This document shows positions 53,419 to 64,000 of a DNA stretch of 64,000 nucleotides, one piece after another (within the stretch, counting starts at the first letter, position 1; each line of letters starts with the position of its first letter). The position numbers and the translations under genes are program-made. The stretch spans positions 62,001 to 126,000 of the forward strand of contig JAQFVV010007215.1 of the NCBI GenBank assembly GCA_028023455.1, given 5' to 3'. Source of the stretch: Epiperipatus broadwayi. Taxonomy: Eukaryota > Onychophora > Udeonychophora > Euonychophora > Peripatidae. The notes below the pieces were generated by a model. The model made no database searches, was not told the origin of the DNA, and saw nothing but the letters and a program-made list of their open reading frames with translations.

Positions 53419-56405
53419 TACACAAGATTTCAAATCCATCAATTTAGTGATGCATATAAAATTTAAGCCCTTATTATGTCAATCATCAATAATAAATAAA
53501 TACACTTTCCTAGAGCTCAGAAAGAAGGACTAACTTCTTTTTTCTAATGTTTAAATACTACTCTTTTTAAATCATAAGAATATAAGCCTTTTAATATTCT
53601 TTACCTGTGACATTTAATTACATTTAATTTGAATTAAGGGTACAGACATCTCCCAACCCAAATCAAGATATACAATCCACCCATAATAATTATATTATCC
53701 TGATAACAAAATAAAATACTAATCTAGCTCAGCCTTCCTTTTATCTATTCATTTGCAAAATAAATAAATAATTTTAATAAAAGAAATCTTATTTTCAAGA
53801 GATTTATATCTCTATTGAACAACTAAGCAAACAATACAAAACTCCCAATAAATATAATAGGTGTTATTGATAGACTATTATAAATGTTCTAATAAATATC
53901 AAAGATTAAGACAACCAAATTACTATAATTTGAACTATTAGATTATCATTCAACATTTACTATGACTTAAATAATTGAAAACCTTTGATCTTCCATTACT
54001 TCTATCCAAGAAATGGAATGCTTAAAATTTTCATATATTTGCATATAATTAAAATGACAGCCATTATACAAAAAGAGCTATGAATATGAGAACAATGTCT
54101 TTTGAAAGCGTCAGCATATGATTTAATAAAATACTACACATCTTTAGCTTTGCGGTTATTGCGTTTTTACGCTACATTGATTTACTAAACAAATAATAGT
54201 TCATTAAGACAACATTAAACAAACAATACTTTACGACCACTAAGGAAATATATTAGATACTATATAATATTTAACAATAATAATAGCATTATATCTTATA
54301 ACAAATGGATTTATAATATTTTAATTAATCTAAAATTTCAATTTCCATTTCTAATATGCCTATTATACAATAATCAAACAATCATAATAAATCCCAAATT
54401 TTCCTTTAAATATATATAAACGTATTTAACTAATATAAATAGTATGTGATAATATAATAATGCTATATAAAATTGATATAATGAAAATAATACAGAATAA
54501 TATCTCATTTTACCTATTCACTTGTCTTACTTGCAACGAATTTCAATTGCACAAAAGAAAATAATTTACAACCGAAATATTTTCACGATTGTATATATAC
54601 ATGGGAAACTCTATAAATTAATAACTGCATCGAATATTTTAAATTTAACATAAGTTTATTTACAAATATATATATAAAATAAAATAACAATTCGTTATTA
54701 TTTTATTTATTTAAACTCTGTATTAACAATCGACACGAATTGTTATTTTATATTATATTATATACAGAAGTATTATTTATTTACAAATATATATATATAT
54801 TTCAGACTACATTTTATCAACAAACATATGATTACACATAAATACAATTCAGGTTGTATGTAAGTATGATATTTATTTCTTTGTATAAATATGTATCTTC
54901 TTTTATTTCTGCAAGTTTGATTGTTTTATATATGTTTATGTTTAAAAAAAAGTTATTGTAATAATAATTTTGTTTGACTGTATATATATATTGTGTATGT
55001 GTTTTAGGATGAGAGGAAGGTAAAATGTCTATAGATCCTTATTTCTATATACTCAATTAATTGAATTCAGTTTGGTACATTTATATTAATATTGATTTAT
55101 TACAGATGTAATAAAATCAGTAAAAACTTTCTCCTATTCTCGAAACGTATTATGTTGGTTTGTGTATGACTGTATTTTTCTTCTTGATTTATAAAGACAC
55201 TTAAAATAGCGAATTAAATATTAGTAGAGTTAAAATGTTAAATTCAAAATAATACTGGTTATCTTATAATTATATGATTGTGATAACATGTTGTCTAATT
55301 AATTATATATTTTTTCTTTGTAAATTAACTTATGTTAAATTGAAAATATTTGAAGCAGTTATTAATTTACAGTTTTACACATCTACCTATACATAATTAC
55401 GAACATATTTTGATTGTAAAATATTTTCTTTTATGTAATTGAAATTTATTCGCCAGTAAAACAATTGAATTGGTAAGATGATATATTATTACATATTATT
55501 TTCACTATATTAATTTTATATAGCATTATTATATTATCATACACCATGCTTTTACATTAGTTAAATACACACACATATATATATATAAATAAAGGAAAAT
55601 TCGGGACTTGTTATGATTATTTTGATTATTATTAAATAATAGGCATATTATACTTGGGAATTGAAAATTTAAATTAACTATAAAATATTTTAAATCCATT
55701 TGTTATACGAAGTATACTGCTATTGTTATTGTTAAATGTTGTATAATATATTTTCTTAGTGGTAGTGCATTATTGTTTGTTAAATGTTGTCTTAATGGTT
55801 TATTATTTATTTAATGCAATACCAAATGTCTATAATTATGCAAGTCGTAATATATGTTGAATGGTAATCAAATAGTTTAAATTATAGGAATTTGTTTGTG
55901 TTAATCTTTGATATTTATTAAAACATTTATAATGGTCGATTAATAAAGTCTATTATATTTTTTGCGAGTTTTGCATTGTTTGTTTCTTTATTGGATAAAT
56001 ATATAAATTTCTTATAAATAATATTGTTTTAATAAAATTATTTATATAAGTTGCAAATGATTAGTTTAAAAGAATGCTGAGCTAGATTAGTATTTTATTT
56101 TATCAGAACAATAGAATTATTGTTGGTGGATTAAATATTTTGATTTGAATTGGGAGATGTCTCTACTCCTAATTCAAATTAAAGGTCATAGCTAAAGAAT
56201 AGTAAAAAGGGTTTTATGATCTAATAAAGGGTAGTATTTAAACATTAGAAATGAGAAGTTGGTGCATATTTTAATCCATCTTTCTGAGTTCTAGGAAATC
56301 ATATTTATCTATTATTATTGATGATTGACATAACACGTTCTTACATTTTGTATGCATCATTAAATTGACCAGTTTATAACCTTGTGTAGAAGTCCACTAC
56401 AGTAG
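53400..56405. repeat. large inverted repeat, arms about 1.1-1.3 kb
   Basis: The left arm (53,400 to about 54,665) and right arm (about 55,320-56,405) are inverted copies. Paired landmarks are GTGGACTTCTACACAAG with CTTGTGTAGAAGTCCACTA, GACATCTCCCAA with TTGGGAGATGTC, ACTAATCTAGCTCAGC with GCTGAGCTAGATTAGT, and ATTTAACATAAGTTTATTTAC with GTAAATTAACTTATGTTAAAT. Identity is roughly 80%. The spacer of about 650 bp is AT-rich and non-coding. It could be a transposon with very long terminal repeats or an old inverted duplication. Confidence 0.85.
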
Positions 56406-56412
56406 TTGGTTA

Positions 56413-56420
<8 letters not shown>

Positions 56421-56450
<30 letters not shown>

Positions 56451-56492
56451 TGAAACAATCTATATGTATATATATATATATATTGAAACAAA
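56421..56492. repeat. CT/TA microsatellite with hairpin TGAAACAA-TTGTTTCA
   Basis: (CT)n and (TA)n, then TTGAAACAAT, another TA tract, then TGAAACAAATACATTGTTTCA, which folds into an 8-bp stem with a 5-base loop. Confidence 0.8.
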
Positions 56493-57514
56493 TACATTGT
56501 TTCATATATCCTAAAGTTACTCCCCCCCTTCCCGCTTATATTAAAATCGTTTGATTAAAAAGCTGATGCAGTTATAAAATCAATATTTAAAATTGGAAAT
56601 TAAATGGCACATTTAGTTAATAAATTTTTATTATTAAAAGTTCGTCACTTCAAATATTACCAATATAATATTTTTTCATTGAGGTGAGTGTTTACGAATT
56701 ACAATATAAACAAGATGTCACTTTCTTGCCCTAGGCTGTGGAAGACAACATGTTTATAAACAATAAGCTGACAAGAAGAGATCTTGATAAGAAAATCATG
56801 GGAAGCAAGAGAGTATAAATAAAGAAATCAGGCAATTGTTGATTATTCAGTTATTCAGTAGTGAGTTAAATTGATTATTAGTGAGTTAATCATTAGTATT
56901 ACTACACAGCGAATCACTGTTTAAAAAAATCAGACCAACTAAGCATGGAGCTCCAGAGGTCATCAATAGAAGAAGAAATCTATAGTTACTCTAAAAACTG
57001 CAAGATGAATAAATAGATTATTAATATTGAAAACACAAGAATGTTTGGCTAACAGATATCGCTTTCTCTCTCTCTTTCCACACTATGAAGAAGCCTTGAA
57101 AATAAAAAATAATGCCTAGGTGACCACAAAAAAAATGGTGCACCACTCAGCTCTAAGACCAATCCCTTTTGAATGTGAGGATTTACTAGCGTGAACCACC
57201 ATCAGATAAATTTACAGGTAAGGTAACTCTAGGTAACATTTGCCACCTTTTTAATAGAATATAATTGCCATTACTGTCATTGAAAAGATAAAATGAAAAT
57301 TGCAGTTATTTAAAATGATTAATTTACAAAAATAAAATGATTAATTTACAAAAACGATAAAATGTTACGTACTGAAATAATGTCTTATAAGATAATAATT
57401 GTTATTATTGTCATTTAAGTTATAAAATGGAAAACAATAAAATATTATGTCAACTAAGAAAAAGTTAAGTTATCAAAAAACAAAAGTAAAATAAAAACTA
57501 AGAAAGAGTTATTA
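56493..57514. other. AT-rich DNA, nothing recognised
   Basis: No gene was found. A 24-bp direct duplication (AAAATGATTAATTTACAAAAA) lies at about 57,315-57,355. Confidence 0.4.
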
Positions 57515-58010
57515 TTTTAAATCTGTGTTTATATATCTTAATTAAATATGTGCTTATATATGAATTAAATATACATTTGCACACCTGGATAACTTAAATC
57601 TGTGTTTATATAAATGAATGTAATATATGTCTATATAATATGTGTCTACATATCTGGATTAAATACATACTTATATATGAATTAAATATGTCTACATACC
57701 TGAATAACTTAAACATGTGTTTACATAAATGAATTAAACATATGTCTATGTAATATGTGTATATATGCCACAAATCTGCATCTATGTACCTGACTTAAAA
57801 ATATAATTATATGAAATATATCTTTATATATGTGAATGACTTGAATCTGCATCTATATACCTGGATTAAAAATATGTTTTTATTAAATATACCTTTATAT
57901 ATGTGAATGACTTGAATCTGCATTTATATACCTGGATTACAATATGCTTCTATTAAATATGTATTTGTATATGTGAATGATTTAAATCAGAATCTGTACA
58001 TAGGAATTAA
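57515..58010. repeat. degenerate tandem array, period about 70-71 bp
   Basis: About seven units follow the pattern (A/G)TGAATGACTTGAATCTGCAT-CTATATACCTGGATTA-AAATATG...TTAAATATA. The phrase GTGAATGA recurs at 57,832, 57,903 and 57,973, giving periods of 71 and 70. The left units are more diverged (TTAAATCTGTGTTTATAT). This is a minisatellite-like array. Confidence 0.8.
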
Positions 58011-58957
58011 TTATGTGAATAAATTCAAATAAAATTATTGGCTTCTAAATGATTAAATAATAGGATGAATCCATATACAAACCAAAGTTACCTAAAATAT
58101 TTGGCAATAAGAAGTAATATCCATGCTTACAATGTTAAATCTATGCACAAAGGAAAATAATCTAGATTCACCAAGGAGAAAGTAAAATTGAGAAATGATA
58201 GGGGAGGTATGGATGATATACCCAAGGAAATCCAAATAAATCCATATTACATGAATTCTTTCAGAACAGGATGATTGAATATCAAGGATAGACACTGGAG
58301 GATCAACAACAATGGGACCAATCATCAGAGAAGTTACCAAAGTAATGGACTAACTGATCTATGGAACCTGAACTGCAATGAGTTGCTAGGAGGAGTGTCA
58401 TCCAAATATTCTTATTGAAATAAATTATTGTTACATAAACTAATTATCTCATCAGTTTCAATTAATGTCATTCATTTTCTAATTTACTTATTCACAGGAA
58501 TATCATGTTGTCTGAGCTATGTTGGCATAACCTGATCTGGGCAAATAATGTGTAGTGAGCTGAAACTTTAGTGGCACTGTTTGGGAAACCAAACAGAAAA
58601 ATTTCTAGATGATTTTAGTCTCCTTAATGCTACACCCACTGATAATCAGGAGATATTGTTGTAGGGGGAGGGTAACTCCTTTCTACAATATGTTCATAAG
58701 AAAATAAATTGAACAACAGAGGGTATGTATGATCCAGTCTGGTTACAATATATATAGCTGTCACTTTAATTTTTAAAGAAGCATTTTTTTAAACAAAAAA
58801 AAAACCTTTCCACAAAACTTCATCAAACTTTTTCGATTGGTAACTTAAAATCTCAAGAGATGTCCATTTTTGTCCTGAGAGAAAATATCAAATCTTTGTT
58901 TACCTTTACATCATGCTGCTTTACTTAAAAAAATTTTAAAATATGTATGCAGCATCC

Positions 58958-58960
<3 letters not shown>
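58011..58960. other. unique-looking DNA without recognised gene
   Basis: The base composition is less extreme at 58,100-58,400, but all frames are short and no splice-framed exon is convincing. Confidence 0.35.
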
Positions 58961-58961
<1 letters not shown>

Positions 58962-58995
<34 letters not shown>

Positions 58996-59019
58996 AACAG
59001 TATATAATATGCTGTTACA
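58962..59019. repeat. (TA)n followed by hairpin TGTAACAG...CTGTTACA
   Basis: The TA tract 58,962-58,992 is followed directly by an 8-bp inverted repeat with an 11-base loop (58,993-59,019), the same arrangement as at 24,009, 27,459 and 56,470. Confidence 0.8.
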
Positions 59020-59566
59020 TTAATTTAAAATTAGAATAAACACTTTTTTAAGTTCGTAAATAAAAAACTAAAAGCTAAAATTAAAAAGAGTTGTTCAATG
59101 TATGTATCTATATTTGCACAGATGCAAAACATTAAAAGTATTATTTTTTTTTTTAAATAAAATAAAAAAATGATTTGAACGTACTTTTTTATAAAAAAAA
59201 GTACAAGATCTAAAGATAAAATATTTTTGTTAAAATATTCCTATGTAATCTCAATAAATGGAAATGATTGTTTTATAAATTAAATGAAAAGCAAACTAGC
59301 CTTTGGGGCTCTTATATAAAAAAAGTCAGGCGAAAGATATAGATAAGAGAACAAAAAAAATTAGATATTCAATAGAAGCAGCAAACAAATGCTCGGACCT
59401 AAATGAAAATTTGGAACAGGAAACTTATGTTCAGTAAATCCGGATGATTGATATAAAAGGAAAAAAATATTCAAATTAAAACAGTGCCAGCTTGATTTTT
59501 TTGAGAAGGGTGATAAGACACACTTGTCACTCTCTCTTTTATTTCCAAGGAAATGACTGTTGAATT
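59020..59566. other. AT-rich DNA, nothing recognised
   Basis: No gene, tRNA-like or terminal-repeat signature is visible. Confidence 0.4.
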
Positions 59567-59722
59567 ATGAATGGTACTATTGCAGACCCCGAATCATACA
59601 GGTTGTGCAATAAAATAATACCAGGATTGAACCAGCTAAGGCCACATCCTGAACAACAGACTGGTCTTCCAATAAAGACTTTGCAGGAATTAGCACCAGG
59701 AACCGGAGCTCTTCTACTGTAA
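59567..59722 (+). CDS. possible small coding exon, unidentified
   Basis: An ATG-started frame of 51 codons (MNGTIADPESYRLCNKIIPG...GLPIKTLQELAPGTGALLL) has higher GC and a mixed, soluble-protein-like composition compared with its AT-rich flanks. Near its end, CTACT|GTAAGA matches a donor consensus, so it may be an exon joined to a later one. No family is recognised, no acceptor or promoter is clear, and a transposon origin is possible. Confidence 0.25.
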   Translation: MNGTIADPESYRLCNKIIPGLNQLRPHPEQQTGLPIKTLQELAPGTGALLL

Positions 59723-60937
59723 GATATAAATGGAAAAATTTTACTAAAAGTAATTAAGAACTTTCAAGATTTGACAAGCTAAACCTAAATTTTTTTAATC
59801 AACTTTAATCTGACTTTTCAAATCAATTATTAATGTTTAATTTTTATATATTTGAGTTTGCTAAAAATCATTTCCATTTATTTATTTTTTTGTTCCTTTA
59901 AGTTTTATTATGATTTTTGTTTTTAATTAAATTAAATTTAAGAAATGCTAAATTTAAGTCGGGCATGAATGGCTGCATAGATTCATAAAGTTATGTTAGT
60001 TTAAGGGAGGGTAAATCTTAGGTTATTTGTTTCATGGTTAAATTGGGTCAATGGATTGGATATATTGGTGTAATTAGTAAATGTAGTATGAGATCCACTA
60101 AATGCAGGAACACCTTATACATCGCACTCGGGCAAAATAAGCCTTTCTTATTGACCAACAGAGAATGACAGTATTCCCTGCTCCTTGGATCATCCCTTTT
60201 TAGACTATGGAATGGGATAGTAAACAAAAAATGCAGTCCCTTCCTATGGAGTTTTTTTTAATTGCTCTTCTCCTCAGACAGATGTAGTATTCCTGTTCTG
60301 GATGAGAATCAATGTCTGCTATAACCATGCTGTTCAGATGTACATTCCTGACAGTATGGTGTTTGTGCTGTCGTATTCATGCTGCATTGAATACATCGAT
60401 GTATCAGATGGATTGACGTTAGTCTGACTGCAAACTTTTGGCCTAAGGTCAAATAAGAAATAGAATATTTTCTTTTCAAATGCAATCTATGTAGACTATT
60501 CATACTCAACACTCTTAAAAATATTATCAAATTGATCTGTGCTGATTGTTTAAAATAAAAATTTAAATTAAAAAATTAATAACCAACCTAAAATAATAAA
60601 TTTTGTTCCTCAATTTTATTTATATGTACATTAATAAATGTTTGTGTATTAATTACTGGCAGTGTCTTATTTTATTTATTTAAATATTAATATATTTTAA
60701 GAAAATAAATCTTTATTAAATCTTATAAGAATTTATATTATTTCATAAATCTCTGCATCTCCATGAGCTAGTGGCATTCGGCTGACAGTTGGAAGAAACC
60801 ATATATATGAAAAAGTTTGTTCTTAAAATCGCGTATCTGCCTACTATATAAATGCCAGGTTTAAATGCCTGGTGGCACCCTGTATGGCAGATACCCTAAG
60901 ACTCCATTCTATCTGACCATTATATATATATATATAT
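59723..60937. other. DNA without recognised gene; repeat-like at the right
   Basis: Decayed coding-like composition appears at 60,060-60,460, without a domain match. A small inverted repeat, TGCCAGG...CCTGGTGGCA, lies near 60,851-60,880. The end is (TA)n at 60,921-60,937, the outer flank of the LTR that follows. Confidence 0.35.
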
Positions 60938-62685
60938 TGTAACGGGCACATGACGATCGAAGGCTAAACTTCCCTTTTATGTGTACATAATGGGGAATTA
61001 TATAATTCAAAATCGTTCACTTTCCGTTACCACAAGCAGAGAGAAATACGGAAATAGATGAGTCTATCTCCATATTTGACTGAACCTGTATGCTATACGG
61101 ATATAGCCCAGGTTATATTTCCTGATCAACTTTCTCCTGACTGCTGTAAGATCTGACAGAGTTACAGTGCTTGGATGATTTATAAATTTAACAGAATCAA
61201 ACACTGCACCACCAATTTTCACGTGTTAATTCAATAATGAAAAAAAATGAATAATAGTTTCTCCACCCTAAGACTAGACTATCCCTTTTTGGACGTGGCG
61301 AAGAATGAGACAAGACAGATTTAAATAGAAAAAATATATTTAATAGAATAAATCAATCATAAAAAGACCTATAAAACACATTAACATTAAATAAAACAGA
61401 TTATGATCTATAGTGCTACAAGAAAAAGAACACATAAAAAAACTCTTATAAATGATGGTACATTTATAAATCGTCATTCTGGGTATTTATCAAAAAAAAA
61501 TTCAAGAATGTCTTTATCATTCACAAAAAATGCATGTGGCCATTGTCTAAGTAAACAATATGCACATTGAAATATATAAAAAAAAGTATGTATCTTTACC
61601 TAGGTTTTAGTCTCTGAATTTATCCGACATCCTGCCAACTGCCACATGGATTTCTCCACTTCTTTAGGAGGGACGGTCACTCGTAGGTTAGATTTGGTTG
61701 TGTATAGCTTCTCAATATTAAGGCATCCCGGATGAGGCATTAAAGACAAGGCATCGAGGACAAGGCAACTAAATGAATCCACTGGCAGGTGCTACGATGG
61801 CGGTTATTACATCTTGACAAGAAACATTAGTACAGTAAGTCCGGATCGACCAGCGATCATGATGGCCTTAGCCAGCCATTCTAGATGAAGCACCGATGTT
61901 AAAAGTCATATTTGTAAACTATATTGGTTGATTATCGGAGCTGTGTTTTACCACCCTCTCAACACGAATTCTCTAGCTCTAATCTCCAGAAAAACTTTTT
62001 TTTTAAATTAAAAAATTCTACCAGCCTTTGTCCTTCCAATTCTGTTTCACTTTTATTCACACATTCTTTCTTACTATGCCTTCGGCCATATGTAAATTGG
62101 TTTTACCCACTCTTGTAGCACTATGTACCTTTATTTATTTCAATATTCTTGATTTTAATTAAACAGATTTTAATACATGTTTTTTTTTTTTTTTTTTTTA
62201 AATTTGGACAAGCATTTATTATTTCTGTCTATATCCTGCTTCAAACACACTCCATACACGCATTTTGTTTATCATCAAATGTGTACTTTAAAACCCAGAT
62301 CCTTATCTTTTGATCATGTCTAACTTTCTCTGTTTTGCATGCTATTTAAGGTTTTTTTTTTTTTTAAACTTTACTTTCTTTCAAAATCGGATTTTAACTT
62401 ACATTTTATTTATATTTCTTTATCGCTTTATTTTTTAACATACATTTCCAATATCTCTAATTTTATATTTTAATTTCACCAAAACCCGAACTTTGGAGGG
62501 TAAAAGATAAGAATCTTTTGATTCTAATTCCCTCTCTTTTTTTTAATTAGTCGAAACATTTCTTTTATCTGTAACTTTTTCCAAGCTCACCTTTTCTTTT
62601 TTTTCTTTCAAACATAATAGTTAATATTCTTTGAATGTTTAATATATATATCTATGACCGCAGTATATGCGATCATCACATTACA
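60938..62685 (-). repeat. 3' LTR of a minus-strand retrotransposon
   Basis: 1,748 bp with ends TGTAACGGGCAC...GATCATCACATTACA, i.e. TG...CA with TGTAA/TTACA inverted ends. In the minus sense, AAAAGAGGGGAATGG, a polypurine tract, directly precedes its start. Its outer (left) edge lies in (TA)n. A gag remnant lies on the minus strand to the right. No second LTR is in the window, so the length is inferred from the end signals only. Confidence 0.6.
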
Positions 62686-63560
62686 CCATTCCCCTCTTTT
62701 AAATTTTTTTTTTGTAAAAAAGAATTTTAAATTTTTGCATCGAACGCTAGATGTTCCAAACTACTGTTCATACCTTTTAGATTTATGCATTCCTATCATG
62801 ATTTAGTGATGAGGTTAATATCTAGAGAGGCGACCAGGTAAATTACATCTCTTTTTCGATGACCCAACCAGCATTGCCAAACCAATTTAATTTTGTCAAT
62901 AGCATTACATGCATTTTATTCCTGCCTCATACTCGTATAAGGTTCGGATCCACAGGGTATCTCCATGACCTGGTTAAACCTGTTCATACATCACATCCTG
63001 CAAATGATAAATCCCTAAGTGCCAACTCTGGTCACTATTACCGAGGTGGGTTGGGAGGCTGGCGTTTTTTCATCCAACTCATCCATAAGCTCAGTATATT
63101 TTTGATAGCTCTTAATTTATACAAGGGGTTCTTTCCCCCATAGACTGGTCTCTGAACCATTGACTCGCGATATCTGTCCAATATCTAACTGGAAATCTTA
63201 ATCCAGTGAGTCATTATGAGAATGGGATTTCTGTCCCTGAGTTCTCTGTATGATAAGATTTGGTGCACTGCATAACATACATGAATGAATAACAAAGAAG
63301 GCATCACCCAGTACTGTTCAGACCTATCTACCAATATCTAAACCTACATGCTTTCAGCCTCTATCTATGACCTCACATTATTATTTATCATATGCTTTCT
63401 TATTTTATCATAATGTCTGTCATCCCTTTTTCCACTTATCAGCTTATCATTTCTTTATGCTATCAGGATCAATATTACAGTCCATTCTCCATGACTTGTG
63501 GTCCATTTCCAATCTTGTTATCAGTAAATGCTTCCTTTTATCTGTGACTGCCCCTAAGTC
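62686..63560 (-). other. interior between gag and 3' LTR, no pol
   Basis: The minus-strand frames are short. Neither protease, RT, RNase H nor integrase motifs were found. The plus-strand 94-codon frame at 62,859-63,143 has no recognisable similarity and is probably a shadow. Confidence 0.45.
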
Positions 63561-64000
63561 TTATCTATGGTTGTCTTCCTCTATTGACATCACCTCTGCC
63601 TCCTCTGGGATGTGGGTTTGCTCCCTAGGCTCATAGCCCTCTGTCCTGTCATATGGATGCTTACATTCCGTCTCCCATCTCTGTTGTCCAGTTTCCTGCC
63701 TCCTCGGGTTCCATCCCACAGAATATCCCCAGTTTTCTTGCCATTGTCCTTCCCCAGGATCCCATCCATTCTTTACTATTGGCGATTCTTTTAGAGGCAG
63801 TCCAGATTGCCATCCATTTTCCTTTTGGTTGTTTTTGGTGGTGTCCAATGCACTCAGCAATATGGCCACCCGATCCACCGTCTTCCTCTCTGTACTGATC
63901 AGAGTTTATTCTATATTTTTTGGAAACCTGGGCCTAATTATCCGGAGTATCTGCGTCTCAGATAATGGATTTGCAGTCATCATTCGAACTTAGCCACTTG
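63561..64000 (-). pseudogene. gag remnant, C-terminal part
   Basis: At the right edge NPLSETQILRIIRPRFPKNIE and KTVDRVAILLSALDTTKNN (about 63,975-63,810) align without gaps with NPLSDHQIIQMIKHHFPHNIE and KIVEQIAEFLSKINSTRSK of the gag at 17.1-17.5 kb. The open block 63,878-63,561 continues into a Trp/Gly/Gln/Pro-rich tail (WDPGEGQWQENWGYSVGWNP) of low complexity. One stop interrupts the alignment after NIE. The N-terminal part lies outside the window. Confidence 0.72.

Larger units (their letters stand above)
60938..64000 (-). mobile_element. partial gag-only LTR retrotransposon (continues beyond the window)
   Basis: Minus-strand order: gag C-terminus (from the window edge to 63,561), about 870 bp without pol motifs, a polypurine tract (62,686-62,700), then the LTR. 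In a complete Ty3/gypsy element about 3 kb of pol would lie between gag and the 3' LTR, so pol is absent, as in the element at 27,459-36,748. The 5' part lies outside. Confidence 0.6.

Noticed and set aside
62859-63143. Plus-strand open frame of 94 codons
   Set aside because: No similarity; it lies in the non-coding interior of a minus-strand retroelement.
63367-63898. Plus-strand open frames of 89, 60 and 81 codons
   Set aside because: They are antisense to the minus-strand gag remnant that aligns with the gag at 17 kb.
1-64000. CRISPR arrays, bacterial operons, ribosome binding sites, rRNA genes
   Set aside because: None seen; the window is eukaryotic nuclear DNA. The repeats found are transposons, microsatellites and one minisatellite, without spacer-repeat structure.

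Overview
This is AT-rich, intron-and-repeat DNA from a nuclear genome, almost certainly an invertebrate animal. The reasons are spliced-gene signals, long (TA)n tracts, no dense coding, and a mix of Ty3/gypsy, Penelope-like, RTE-like LINE, hAT, piggyBac-type and tRNA-derived SINE elements. I cannot name the phylum from the sequence: AT-rich cnidarians, flatworms, molluscs and arthropods would all fit. Only two pieces look like host genes. One is a clear first coding exon of an M13 (neprilysin/endothelin-converting-enzyme-like) peptidase at 42,348-42,995 (+). The other is a plausible but unidentified last exon at 39,564-39,730 (+). Almost everything else is mobile DNA in different states of decay.

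Left third. 1-3,110 is decayed repeat-like DNA with one weak gypsy-pol-like stretch. A clean non-autonomous hAT element with an 8-bp target duplication lies at 5,061-5,553. From about 5,970 to 20,330 a Ty3/gypsy retrotransposon lies on the minus strand. Read right to left it has a 5' LTR, gag, protease, RT with YVDD, RNase H, then a 6.5-kb nest of later insertions, then integrase, polypurine tract and 3' LTR. The nest holds a minus-strand Penelope-like element (PLE) joined head to head with a deleted plus-strand copy. The plus copy carries a hammerhead-ribozyme-like motif, and the 5' end of the minus copy coincides with its predicted cleavage site. A second, older PLE remnant lies at 20,690-21,765. 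An old LTR relative of the gypsy element lies at 22,255-23,960.

Middle. 27,459-36,748 is a plus-strand LTR retrotransposon with two 2.8-kb LTRs and an internal region that encodes only gag. Its 5' LTR contains a 745-bp piggyBac-type element inserted at TTAA; the 3' LTR has the empty site. Both ends sit in (TA)n. The LTR starts with TG plus a hairpin whose stem is replaced by a different but still paired stem in a related start at 24,009. Next come a 54-bp-arm hairpin, a tRNA-derived SINE, the candidate last exon, the M13 exon and a three-armed foldback element.

Right third. There are two RTE-like LINE copies (a 3' fragment at 46.5-47.0 kb and a 491-codon open RT at 49.9-51.4 kb) and a 98-bp SINE with a 16-bp target duplication. 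There is also a 251-bp inverted-repeat element, a 3-kb large inverted repeat with arms of about 1.2 kb, and a degenerate array of about 70-71 bp period. At the right edge is a second gag-only LTR retrotransposon on the minus strand, with LTR 60,938-62,685. The gag fragments at 17.1-17.8, 32.6-33.7 and 63.6-64.0 kb resemble each other although their LTRs differ. This suggests that non-autonomous gag carriers use the pol of pol-bearing relatives.
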